In this document: piece by piece, positions 1 to 7,805 of the stretch | Layout of the letters: each line of letters opens with the position of its first letter | Position numbering within the stretch: the first letter of the stretch is position 1 | Source: Acetobacteraceae bacterium | Lineage (GTDB): Bacteria > Pseudomonadota > Alphaproteobacteria > Acetobacterales > Acetobacteraceae | Direction of reading: 5' to 3' | Assembly (NCBI GenBank): GCA_022842185.1 | Contig: JALHQB010000044.1 | Span: forward strand, 1 to 43,556 | DNA length: 43,556 bases | Translations under genes and position numbers: made by a program | The notes under the pieces: generated by a model | The model's input: the letters and a program-made list of their open reading frames with translations, nothing else | Database searches by the model: none | Told to the model about the DNA's origin: nothing

Positions 1-57
1 TTGGCTCTCCGGCGATCTCAAACGATCCAGGGGCAATCAGGATCCGCCCCGCCGCAC

Positions 58-91
58 GACGGCGAGCGGCCAAGCTTGGCCGCTCGCCGTC
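58..91. repeat. 34-bp perfect palindrome
   Basis: Fourteen-base arms flank AAGCTT, itself a palindrome, so the two strands read the same over 34 bases. It lies beyond the 3' end of the minus-strand Bug gene that ends at 205. As RNA it could fold into a long GC-rich hairpin, but no U-tract follows on either strand, so a classic intrinsic terminator is not supported. It may instead stop transcription entering from the left, or be a protein-binding site. Confidence 0.6.
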
Positions 92-101
92 TCTACACAC
101 A

Positions 102-116
102 AGGGGCAAAGCCCCT
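102..116. terminator. Small hairpin AGGGGC-AAA-GCCCCT
   Basis: A 6-bp stem with an AAA loop sits about 90 bases past the stop of the minus-strand gene ending at 205. The same core (GGGGCAAAGCCCC) is found right after the minus-strand genes ending at 25674 and 35182, as part of a larger two-hairpin element. A 3'-end role is inferred from that shared position. The second hairpin is not evident here. The rest of 1-204 holds no gene that I can see. Confidence 0.4.
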
Positions 117-204
117 CTCTGAGTAGCCGTGCCAATGCATCGTCGCGCCCCTGGCCATCCGTGGCTGTTACGCCGCGGCCGCGCACGGCCCAACGCGGCC
201 TCCT

Positions 205-1170
205 TCATTCGACCGTAATCCCCGCGGCCTGCACCACGACCCGCCACTGCGCGACCTCCGCCCGCAACTTGGCCTCCAGCGGCGCCGGCCCCGACAGCAC
301 CAGCACCGACCCGCGTTCGGCCATGCGTCGCGCAATGTCGCTGGTTGGGGCCGTGAGGGGTGCCAGTTCAGCGTTCATCCGCTGGATGGCTTCGGGGAAT
401 GTCTGCTTGGCCGCGAACAGGCCGAACCAGAATGGCACGGCATATCCGGGTACCACGTCGCCGATGGCCGGCACGTCGGGCAGCAGTGGCGCGCGCGTCG
501 CGGTGGTGACGCCGATCGGGCGGATGGTTCCGGCGCGGATGTGCTCCAAGGCGAGCGACTGGTCGCCCACGAAGGCGTCGATCTCGCCGCCCAGCAACGC
601 CGTCATGATCAGCCCGGCGCCGCGATAGGGGACGTGCAGCAAGTCGATCCCGGCCTTCTGCATCAGGAAGGCGGAGGCGAGATGCGTCGCGGACCCGATC
701 CCCGAGCTGCCGACCGAAATCCGCCCCGGCGCTTCCTTGGCGCGGGCGATGAAGGCCGCCAGGTCGGCCGGGCCATTGGCGCGCACGCAATAGACCAGCG
801 GTGCCTCGGTCACGATGGTCACCGGCAGCAGGTCTGTGAAGGGGTCGAAGCCCAGGTCGCGCCTGAGCGCAGGCAGCGTCGCGATGGAATTGGAGGTGAT
901 GAGGAAGGTGTGACCATCCGTTGCCTGCGCGACATGCTGCATGCCGAGCTGCCCGCCCGCCCCGGCGCGGCTGTCATAGACCACGGGCTGGCCGAGCCGG
1001 GGCGTCAGGTACTCCACGAAATAGCGCGCCGGTACGTCCTGCGGCCCGCCGGGCGCGAAGGGGCTGATCAGCCGGACCGGGCGGTTCGGCCAGGCCGCGC
1101 CCTGTGCGAAGGCGGGCGTCGCCAGGCCGGTGGCCAGCGCGGCGCCGAGCGCGCGGCGGGTGAATTCCAT
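205..1170 (-). CDS. Bug/TctC family tripartite tricarboxylate receptor
   Basis: Periplasmic solute receptor of the Bug (TctC) family, which binds small carboxylates and delivers them to a TctAB-type permease. The N-terminus looks exported (MEFTRRALGAALATG... ending AFAQG). It is followed by the family's WPNRPVRLISPFAPGG opening and by a HVPYRGAG motif near the middle. At about 321 residues it is of normal family length. The ATG at 1170 is preferred because GGGAG lies 9 bases upstream. A GTG at 1179 would overlap the upstream stop codon. It is the last gene of a minus-strand run starting with the leuC-like gene. No TctA/TctB permease is nearby, so it is an orphan receptor. The ligand cannot be read from the sequence. 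Confidence 0.9.
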   Translation of the reverse strand: MEFTRRALGAALATGLATPAFAQGAAWPNRPVRLISPFAPGGPQDVPARYFVEYLTPRLGQPVVYDSRAGAGGQLGMQHVAQATDGHTFLITSNSIATLPALRRDLGFDPFTDLLPVTIVTEAPLVYCVRANGPADLAAFIARAKEAPGRISVGSSGIGSATHLASAFLMQKAGIDLLHVPYRGAGLIMTALLGGEIDAFVGDQSLALEHIRAGTIRPIGVTTATRAPLLPDVPAIGDVVPGYAVPFWFGLFAAKQTFPEAIQRMNAELAPLTAPTSDIARRMAERGSVLVLSGPAPLEAKLRAEVAQWRVVVQAAGITVE

Positions 1171-1175
1171 GCGTA

Positions 1176-2075
1176 TCACTCCCGATTGTCTTTGATGATG
1201 TCAGCCCATAGGGGCAGCGGCCGTTCTTCGATCGGCACCAGCCAGGCGTGGTGGTTGCAGCGATGGATGACCTGTGTGGGCATCAGGATCTCGCGAGGGA
1301 CAGCATCGCCGCGCAGGTGGCGCAGCGCGGCCATGGCGGCGACGGCGCCCATCTTCAGCCCGTCATAGTCGATGCTGGCGAGCATCCTGCCGTCGCCGAT
1401 CGCCTCGGCAGCGGCGATGATGCCGTTGATGCCGGTGACCAGCGCGGACCGGCCGGCGGCAGCCAGGGCGTCGATCGCGCCCAAGGCCATCGAATCGTTG
1501 GTGCAGACCACGCCATCGATCCGTGGGTGGCGGGCGAGCAAAGTTACCATCGCCGCGCGTCCTGGTTCGCGCAGATATTGCCCGGGCGCGGTGTCGAGCA
1601 GTTGGAGGCCCGGCTGGGTCGCCAGGGCCTCCCGGAAGCCTCGGCCGCGGTCGCGGCTGGTCGGTGCGGTGTCGGGGCCTTCGATCAGCACGATCCGGCC
1701 CTGGCCGCCCAGCGCGTCGGCCATTGCACCCATCGCGACGCGGCCCATCGCGACGTCATCCGCGCCGATGAAGGTGACGAAATCCCCCATCATGCGGTTG
1801 ACGAAACCGATGAAGGGGATGCCCAGCGCCATCGCCTCGGCGACCGGCGCCGCAAGGGCGCGGTCATCGGCCGGGGCGAAGATGATGGCGTCGGGGCGTT
1901 CGGCGACGACCTGGTGCAGCAGCGCGACCTGCTCCACCGGATCGTCGGGCGTGGCGGGGAAATGCCGCGTGGCGACGGCGCCTTCGGCGGCCGCGATGCG
2001 GTCCACCGCCTGCAGGAAGGCCTGGTAGTTCGGGTTCACCCCGTTCTTGGTGAAGGCGGCGAGGCGCATCGCCAC
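1176..2075 (-). CDS. Sugar-type periplasmic-binding domain protein without signal peptide
   Basis: A 299-residue protein with the Peripla_BP_4 / LacI effector-domain fold. Visible signs are an ADDRALAAPVAEAMALGIPFIGF segment early on, a VVCTNDSMALGAIDAL segment at about 190-205, and an ITGINGI-like strand. Family members bind sugars or similar small molecules, either as ABC receptors or as repressor effector domains. This one begins GTG at 2075 (MAMRLAAFTKNG) and runs straight into the first strand, with no export signal and no DNA-binding domain; no earlier in-frame start is available. A CGGAG about 10 bases upstream supports the GTG. It starts 4 bases after the preceding Bug stop and abuts the next Bug gene. 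It may be cytoplasmic or a decayed receptor. Confidence 0.75.
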   Translation of the reverse strand: MAMRLAAFTKNGVNPNYQAFLQAVDRIAAAEGAVATRHFPATPDDPVEQVALLHQVVAERPDAIIFAPADDRALAAPVAEAMALGIPFIGFVNRMMGDFVTFIGADDVAMGRVAMGAMADALGGQGRIVLIEGPDTAPTSRDRGRGFREALATQPGLQLLDTAPGQYLREPGRAAMVTLLARHPRIDGVVCTNDSMALGAIDALAAAGRSALVTGINGIIAAAEAIGDGRMLASIDYDGLKMGAVAAMAALRHLRGDAVPREILMPTQVIHRCNHHAWLVPIEERPLPLWADIIKDNRE

Positions 2076-2079
2076 GCCG

Positions 2080-3030
2080 TCAGTCTCCGCGCACGCCCGC
2101 GGCGCGGATCACGTCGCCCCAGGATTGCAGGTCGCGCGCAATGCGGGCGTTGAAGGTGCGGGTGTCCTCGAATTGCGGCGTCAGGCCGTTGGCCAGCAGG
2201 CGTTCGCGGAAGGTTGGGTTCTCCAGCGCGCGTCGCGTCGCGTCGGACCAGCGGGCGAGCATCTCCTCGCTCATCCCCTTCGGGCCGCAGATGCCGAACC
2301 AGCCGGCCATCTGAAGGCCCGGTACGAAGGCCGAGATCGGGCGTGCCTGCGGGAACAGCGGCGACCCCGCATCGTCACCCAGGGCCAGCAGCCGCAACTC
2401 CCCGCCGGTGATCTGGCGCATCACGTCACCGAGGTTGGTGATCATGAAATCGATCCGCCCGCCCAGGATGTCGACCACCGCCGGCGTCGCACCGCGATAC
2501 GGCGCGTGGGCGATGTCGAGCGACGCCCGGGATTTCAGCAATTCCGCCGACAGATGCTGCGCCGAACCGACGCCGGCCGAGGCATAGGTCAGCCCGCCGG
2601 GACGGGCGCGCGCGGCGGCGAGCAGCCCCGGCACGTCCTGATACGGCCCGCGCGCCGCGACGATCAGCGCATAGGTGGACAGCGCGACATTGGCCACGCC
2701 GGTCATCTCGGTGCGGGGATCGACCGGCATGGCCACGCCGGGCAGGTTGGGGGTGATGGTCATGCTGCCCATCGGGCATTGCAGCACGGTCATGCCATCG
2801 GGCGCGGCGCGGGCGACGACCTCCGCGCCGATCAGGCCATTGGCGCCGGTGCGGTTTTCGACCACGCCGCGTGCGCCCATCAGCGGCGGGACGTATTCGG
2901 CGATGAGGCGGGCCATGAGGTCCCCCGCGCCGCCGGCGGCGAAGCCGGAAATCACGCGGATGGTGCGGTCCTGCGCCAAGGCAGGCAGGGTGGCCAGTGA
3001 CAGGGCGGCAGCAAGCAGCAGGCGACGCAT
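2080..3030 (-). CDS. Bug/TctC family tripartite tricarboxylate receptor
   Basis: A second Bug-type receptor, 316 residues. A cleavable signal peptide (MRRLLLAAALSLATLPALA|QD) is followed by IRVISGFAAGGAGD, the family's first strand and ligand-binding loop, and by AHAPYRGATPAVVDI at about 170-185, the equivalent of HVPYRG. The start has a strong GGGAGGAAAC ribosome site. It follows the Leu/Ile/Val-type binding protein by 84 bases and precedes the sugar-type binding domain by 4. No membrane components accompany it. The role, periplasmic capture of an organic acid, is inferred from the family. Confidence 0.9.
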   Translation of the reverse strand: MRRLLLAAALSLATLPALAQDRTIRVISGFAAGGAGDLMARLIAEYVPPLMGARGVVENRTGANGLIGAEVVARAAPDGMTVLQCPMGSMTITPNLPGVAMPVDPRTEMTGVANVALSTYALIVAARGPYQDVPGLLAAARARPGGLTYASAGVGSAQHLSAELLKSRASLDIAHAPYRGATPAVVDILGGRIDFMITNLGDVMRQITGGELRLLALGDDAGSPLFPQARPISAFVPGLQMAGWFGICGPKGMSEEMLARWSDATRRALENPTFRERLLANGLTPQFEDTRTFNARIARDLQSWGDVIRAAGVRGD

Positions 3031-3114
3031 GTTTTGTTTCCTCCCGTTGATTGGGAGGAACGGTAGGGCAGGCGCGGGCGGCAGGCGAGAGGTCTTGCCG
3101 CCCGGCCAACGAAT

Positions 3115-4344
3115 CTACTGCGTGACGAGCGGGCAGCCGCCTTCCGCCAGCGGACGCATCGCCTGATCCGCCGGGATGGTGCCGACCAGCTTATACAGGT
3201 CCCATTCGCCCCGCACATCGCCCGGCCCCTTGGCCTCGAACAGATAGACCGGGTGGATCTTGCGGCCATCGACGCGGACCAGGCCCGGGCCGAAGCAATC
3301 ATCGTCGGTCGGCAGCGCCTTCATCTGCGCGATCAGCGCGCGCCCCGATGCCTTCGCCGCGGCAGGCCCCATGGCATTGGCAGCCTTCAGGTAGTGCAGC
3401 ACGGCGGAATAGGCCCCGGCGTGGTTGGTGCTGGGATAGATGCCCGTGGGCATCTGCGGCACCACGCGGCGGGTGAAGGCGCGGGTGCGGTCATTGAGGT
3501 CCCAATAGAAGGGTTCGGTGACCATCAGCCCCTGCGCGGCGGTGGGGCCGAGGGACTTCACATCGCCGAGCAGGCCGAGCAGCGCGACCATCTTCATGCC
3601 GCGCTGCGTCAGGCCGAATTCATGCGCCTGCTTCACGCTGTTCACGATGTCGGTGCCGGCATTGGCCAGCCCAAGGACCTTCGCGCGCGACGATTGCGCC
3701 TGCAGCAGGAAGGACGCGAAATCGGTGGTGGCGGGGAAGGGGTATCGCGTCTGCCCCAGCACGCGTCCGCCGGCGGCGACCACCGCGCGCTGCGTGTCGC
3801 GTTCCAGCGCATGGCCGAAGGCGTAGTCGGCGGTCAGGAAGAACCAGGTGTCGCCGCCCGCACGCACCGTGGCGGAACCCGCCCCATTGGCGAGCATCCA
3901 GGTGTCGTAGGTCCAATGCACATGGTTCGGGCCGCAACGCGCGCCGTGCAGTTCCGCCGTGGCTGGGCCGGTGGCGAGGAAGGCCTTGTCCTTCTCGCGC
4001 GACAACTCTGCGATGGCCAGCGCGATGGCGGAGTTGTTCACCTCCAGGATCGCATCGACGTCCTGGCGATCATACCATTGCCGGGCGATCTGCATCCCGA
4101 CATCGGGCTTGTGCTGGTGGTCGGCGTGCAGCACCTCGACAGACGGGCGGATGCCGGCTGCGGCGGCATCCGCGATCGCCTGGCGCACGCAGGCCATGGT
4201 GCCCAGGCCCGACAGATCCCGATACGGCCCCGACAGGTCACCCAGAATGCCAATGCGCAGCACCGGCCCAGCTTGCGCGAGTGCCGGCGTGGCGAGCATG
4301 GCGGTGCCGGCCGCCAGCAGAGACCGGCGTGTGCTGTTCATCAT
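3115..4344 (-). CDS. Branched-chain amino acid-type ABC substrate-binding protein
   Basis: A 409-residue periplasmic protein of the Peripla_BP_6 (LivK/amide-binding) family. A Tat-like twin-arginine signal (STRRSLLAAGTAMLATPALA) leads into VLRIGILGDLSGPYRDLSG, the typical first strand and loop. Later segments (FLTADYAFGHALERD, VLGLANAGTDIVNSVKQA) fit the second lobe. Members bind branched-chain amino acids, amides, urea or aromatic acids for LivHMGF-type ABC importers, but no such permease or ATPase is present here. It lies 51 bases downstream of the leuD-like gene, probably in the same transcript. Ligand unknown. Confidence 0.88.
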   Translation of the reverse strand: MMNSTRRSLLAAGTAMLATPALAQAGPVLRIGILGDLSGPYRDLSGLGTMACVRQAIADAAAAGIRPSVEVLHADHQHKPDVGMQIARQWYDRQDVDAILEVNNSAIALAIAELSREKDKAFLATGPATAELHGARCGPNHVHWTYDTWMLANGAGSATVRAGGDTWFFLTADYAFGHALERDTQRAVVAAGGRVLGQTRYPFPATTDFASFLLQAQSSRAKVLGLANAGTDIVNSVKQAHEFGLTQRGMKMVALLGLLGDVKSLGPTAAQGLMVTEPFYWDLNDRTRAFTRRVVPQMPTGIYPSTNHAGAYSAVLHYLKAANAMGPAAAKASGRALIAQMKALPTDDDCFGPGLVRVDGRKIHPVYLFEAKGPGDVRGEWDLYKLVGTIPADQAMRPLAEGGCPLVTQ

Positions 4345-4395
4345 CCTGTTCGTTTCTCCCTTATGGTCGCGTGGCGTCTCAGCCGCCTTTGGCGG

Positions 4396-5022
4396 TCAGC
4401 GCTCGACACTCTCCCAAGCCCAGGCGCGCGCCTTCCGGTCCGCGGCATACCAGGCGTCGATGCTGTCCTTGAAGCGCAGCGTCAGCGCGATGTCGTCCAG
4501 CCCTTCCAGCAGCGCTTCCTTCTTGCGCGCATCGACGGAAAAGGGGATCTCGGCGCCTTCGGGCGTGACCACGACCTGCCGCGCGAGATCGACCACCGTA
4601 TGGCGCGCACCCTGCGCGGCCTCGGTCTCGGTGGCGATGCGCGCGATGACGTCTTCGGGCAAGGCGATCGGCAGCAGGCCGTTCTGGAAACAGTTGTTGA
4701 AGAATATGTCGCCGAAGGATGGCGCCAGCACCGCGCGGAAGCCCATGCCCATCAGCGCCCAGACCGCGCCTTCGCGCGATGACCCGCAGCCGAAATTCGG
4801 CCCCGCCAGCAGGATCGGGCTGTCGCGGTATTGCGGCAGGTTCAGCACGAAATCGGGATTGTCCGACCCGTCCTTGTTGTAGCGCATCCGTTCGAACGCA
4901 TAGGGGCCGAGGCCGGTGCGCCCTGTGCCGACCAGACGCTGGATCGGGATGATGACGTCGGTATCGACATTGGCGCGCAGCATCGGCGCCGCGGGGCCGG
5001 AGACCCTGGTGAACTTGTCCAT
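4396..5022 (-). CDS. 3-isopropylmalate dehydratase small subunit family (LeuD paralog)
   Basis: Swivel-domain subunit of an aconitase-family dehydratase, 208 residues, close to the usual LeuD length of about 200. The N-terminal RANVDTDVIIP motif and the NFGCGSSRE segment at 76-84 place it clearly. After that, biosynthetic LeuD normally reads HAPWAL; here it reads GAVWAL (Gly85, Val87). The partner gene also deviates, so the substrate may not be isopropylmalate. Possible substrates are citraconate/citramalate or another alkylmalate (inference). The ATG at 5022 (MDKFTRV) is chosen because it matches the family start and has a GGGGGC site; the open frame upstream to 5250 overlaps leuC and is not family-like. 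It starts 13 bases after the LeuC stop. Confidence 0.88.
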   Translation of the reverse strand: MDKFTRVSGPAAPMLRANVDTDVIIPIQRLVGTGRTGLGPYAFERMRYNKDGSDNPDFVLNLPQYRDSPILLAGPNFGCGSSREGAVWALMGMGFRAVLAPSFGDIFFNNCFQNGLLPIALPEDVIARIATETEAAQGARHTVVDLARQVVVTPEGAEIPFSVDARKKEALLEGLDDIALTLRFKDSIDAWYAADRKARAWAWESVER

Positions 5023-5035
5023 GTCCTGCGCCCCC

Positions 5036-6439
5036 TTACGCCGCGAACTGCCGAACGTCGGCGATGGCACCTTCGATGGCTGCGGCCGCCGCCATGGCGG
5101 GCGAGGCGAGATGCGTGCGCGACCCGGTGCCCTGCCGCCCAACGAAATTGCGGTTCGAGGTGGACACGCAGCGCGCGCCGGGCGGCACCGCTTCGCCATT
5201 CGCCGCGACGCACAGCGCACAGCCGGGCTCGCGCCATTCGAAGCCGGCATCGAGGAAAGCCCTGTCCAGCCCTTCGGATTCCGCTTCGTGCTTCACACGT
5301 TCGGACCCCGGCACCACCCAGGCCGTGACATGCGATGCGACGCGCCGGCCGCGCAGCACGGCGGCGGCGGCGCGCAGATCCTCGATGCGGGAATTGGTGC
5401 AGGATCCGATGAAGACCCAATCGACTTTCGTGCCGATGATCGGCGCCCCGGCCGTCAGACCCATATAGGCAATGGCCGCTTCCCACGCGCCGCGCTTTTC
5501 CGCATCCGGCGCATCGGCGGGGTCGGGGACGCGGCCGGTGATGGGCAGAACCTGTTCGGGGCTGGTGCCCCAGGTGATCTGCGGGGCGATGTCGCGCATG
5601 TCGATCAGCAGGTCGCGATCGAACACCGCGCCATCATCGGATGGCAGGTCGCGCCACGCCGCCACGGCGGCATCCCAGACTGTGCCCTTGGGGGCGAAAT
5701 CACGGCCCTTCAACCAGGCGAAGGTCGTCTCATCCGGCGCGACCATGCCCATCTTCGCGCCCATTTCGATCGACAGGTTGCACAGTGTCAGGCGCCCTTC
5801 GACCGACAGCGCGCGCACCGCAGAACCGGCATACTCCACGGCGTATCCGGTGCCGGCCGCGGCGCCAAAACGGCCGATGGCGGCAAGGATCATGTCCTTG
5901 GGCGTCACGCCATCCGGCGCGTTGCCCTCGAAGCGGATACGCATGCTGCGCGGCTTGCGCTGCGGCAGCGTCTGCGTCGCCAGCACATGCCGCAATTCCG
6001 ACGCACCGATGCCGAAGGCCAGCGCACCGACGCCGCCATTGGTGCAGGTATGGCTGTCGCCGCAGACCAGCGTGGTGCCCGGCAGCACGATGCCGAGTTC
6101 CGGCCCCATCACATGCACGATGCCGTTGCCGTCCTGCCCCAGGTCGAACAGCCGCACGCCGGTTTCCGCCACGCGCTTGCGCAGCCCCGCGAGCAGGCGC
6201 GCACCAGTGGGGAAGGTCTCGGACGTGCGCCCCGGTGCGGAGGACACCGCATGGTCCGGTGTGGCGAAGACCAGGTCGGGACGCGCCACCGCGTGGCCTG
6301 CGTCACCCACTTCCTGCAATGCGCGCCCGCCCGACAGGTCGTGCACCAGCACGCGGTCGCAATACAGCAGCGACCAGCCATTGCCGAGATCGGCCACGAC
6401 ATGCGGATCCCAGATCTTGTCGAGCAGGGTGGCAGCCAT
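5036..6439 (-). CDS. 3-isopropylmalate dehydratase large subunit family (LeuC paralog)
   Basis: The 467-residue large subunit of an aconitase-superfamily hydro-lyase that pairs with the adjacent small subunit. Cys347 (in GSCTNSRIEDL), Cys407 and Cys410 (GCALC) are the expected ligands of the [4Fe-4S] cluster. CGDSHTCTNGG and VHVMGPE are family blocks. The usual DHN(V/I)PT signature is DHAVSSAPG here (Ala64), a clear departure from biosynthetic LeuC. No leuA or leuB lies in the window; the neighbours are solute receptors. I read it as a catabolic paralog, but a leucine role cannot be excluded. The start at 6439 (MAATLLDKIWDPHVV) has AAGGAGG upstream and fits the family; the open frame further upstream is rejected. 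Confidence 0.9.
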   Translation of the reverse strand: MAATLLDKIWDPHVVADLGNGWSLLYCDRVLVHDLSGGRALQEVGDAGHAVARPDLVFATPDHAVSSAPGRTSETFPTGARLLAGLRKRVAETGVRLFDLGQDGNGIVHVMGPELGIVLPGTTLVCGDSHTCTNGGVGALAFGIGASELRHVLATQTLPQRKPRSMRIRFEGNAPDGVTPKDMILAAIGRFGAAAGTGYAVEYAGSAVRALSVEGRLTLCNLSIEMGAKMGMVAPDETTFAWLKGRDFAPKGTVWDAAVAAWRDLPSDDGAVFDRDLLIDMRDIAPQITWGTSPEQVLPITGRVPDPADAPDAEKRGAWEAAIAYMGLTAGAPIIGTKVDWVFIGSCTNSRIEDLRAAAAVLRGRRVASHVTAWVVPGSERVKHEAESEGLDRAFLDAGFEWREPGCALCVAANGEAVPPGARCVSTSNRNFVGRQGTGSRTHLASPAMAAAAAIEGAIADVRQFAA

Positions 6440-6561
6440 TCTTCGCTTCCTCCTTGACGCTGCGCGGCCGGCACGGGAGCGTGGCCACGCAGCAGCAGCG
6501 GACATCACGCCGCGCGGGACGGGCGCGGTCAAGCGTCCGCGGGGAAGGGGAGGGTCGTTTC

Positions 6562-7524
6562 ATGGTGCGGATGAACCGTCGGAGCATCGCAGCGGCGTTG
6601 GTCGCATGGCCGTCCATCGCGCGTGCGCAAACGGCGTGGCCGGACCGTCCGGTGCGCTTCATCGTCCCCTACAGCGCCGGCGGCGTGGCGGACACCATCG
6701 CGCGCATCATGCAGCCGCGCGTGGCCGAACATCTCGGCCAATCCTTCATCATCGAGAACCGCACCGGCGCATCGGGCGCGATCGGCGCCGCGGCGGTCCA
6801 TGCCGCGCCAGCCGACGGCTATACGCTGCTGTTCGAAGGCGCGACCTTCGCCACGCTGCCCGAAGTCCGCCGCGACCTGCCCTTCGATTACGCCGCCGCC
6901 TTCGTGCCGGTCGTGCAGGTGACGACGCAGCCCTACATCATCGGCATCCGCGCAGGATTCCCCGCGACCGACCTGGCGGGCTTCGTTGCTGAGGCGAAGC
7001 GCCGGCCGGGCGAGGTCACCTATGGCACGCCCGGCGTCGCGCATATCGGGCACTTCATGGGGGAATCGCTGCAGATGGCCGCCGGCATCCGGCTGGAGCA
7101 CGTCCCGTTCCGCGGCGGGGCGGACGTCGCGCGGGAACTGGCTGGCGGGCGGATCGATGCGGGGATCATCTCCTATTCCAGCCTGCGCCCGGCGGTCGAA
7201 CGCGGCGCGACGCTGATCGCCAGCACGGCCGGGCGACGCCAGGCGTCGCTGCCGCAGATCCCGGTGATCGGGGAGACATTCCCGGGCTACGACATGTCGT
7301 CCTGGACGGGCGTCTTCGCACCGGCCGGCACCCCGGAGGCAGCGATGGTGCGTTTCGCGCAGGTGTTGCGATCGGCGCTGTCGGACCCGGAGGTGCGGCG
7401 GCGCATGGAAGCGGCAGGGGCGGACCCGGTGGAATCGGACCCCGTGGCCTTCGCGCAGGTGATCCGACGGGACCGGGAAACGGCCAAGCGGATCGTCGCG
7501 GCGACGGGGTTGCGGGTGGGGTGA
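6562..7524 (+). CDS. Bug/TctC family tripartite tricarboxylate receptor
   Basis: The third Bug receptor, about 320 residues, divergent from the leuC-like gene across 122 bases. A short signal (MNRRSIAAALVAWPSIARAQ) is followed by AWPDRPVRFIVPYSAGGVAD, the family opening, and by EHVPFRGGADVAREL at about 180-195. The ATG at 6562 follows GGGGAAGGGGAGGG; an ATG at 6571 would also leave a complete signal peptide. Its divergent position suggests control from the same intergenic region as the dehydratase genes. There is no permease nearby. Confidence 0.9.
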   Translation: MVRMNRRSIAAALVAWPSIARAQTAWPDRPVRFIVPYSAGGVADTIARIMQPRVAEHLGQSFIIENRTGASGAIGAAAVHAAPADGYTLLFEGATFATLPEVRRDLPFDYAAAFVPVVQVTTQPYIIGIRAGFPATDLAGFVAEAKRRPGEVTYGTPGVAHIGHFMGESLQMAAGIRLEHVPFRGGADVARELAGGRIDAGIISYSSLRPAVERGATLIASTAGRRQASLPQIPVIGETFPGYDMSSWTGVFAPAGTPEAAMVRFAQVLRSALSDPEVRRRMEAAGADPVESDPVAFAQVIRRDRETAKRIVAATGLRVG

Positions 7525-7593
7525 AGGGATCGTGCCTGGCGCGTGCGAAACAGTCAGGCGCCTTAGCAGGCTCGATCAAGCACAGGCCTGAGG

Positions 7594-7623
7594 GTTTTGC
7601 GCCGGCATGGTCCGGCGCAAAAC
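7594..7623. repeat. 12-bp inverted repeat, 6-base loop
   Basis: GTTTTGCGCCGG and its exact complement flank CATGGT. The site lies between convergent genes ending at 7524 and 7806. Because the T-run is on the outer 5' side and the A-run on the 3' side, it lacks the stem-then-U order of an intrinsic terminator on either strand. It could still act as a 3'-end stabiliser or a binding site. Nothing else is seen in 7525-7805. Confidence 0.5.
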
Positions 7624-7805
7624 ATTCCAGGGCCGCTTCGCCCGTCGTTTCACGGCAGGCTAGGATGGCGGCGGATCCCGGTCTTCGTTTCGCGAGCGCG
7701 CCGCGACGATCACGAATGCCGACGCGCCATTGCGCGGCGCGAAGGCAGGGCCCGCGGATGCTGCCTGCCCGCCGCTCGAAGCATCAAAACGGCGAGGGCG
7801 GCGTT

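Noticed and set aside
3253..4782. 509-residue plus-strand open frame opposite the LivK-type and leuD-like genes
   Set aside because: Antisense shadow of two well-supported genes; the translation is Arg/Gly/His-rich with no domain signature.
6440..6532. N-terminal extension of LeuC
   Set aside because: The 31 extra residues are Arg/Ala-rich and unlike the family; AAGGAGG stands before the ATG at 6439.
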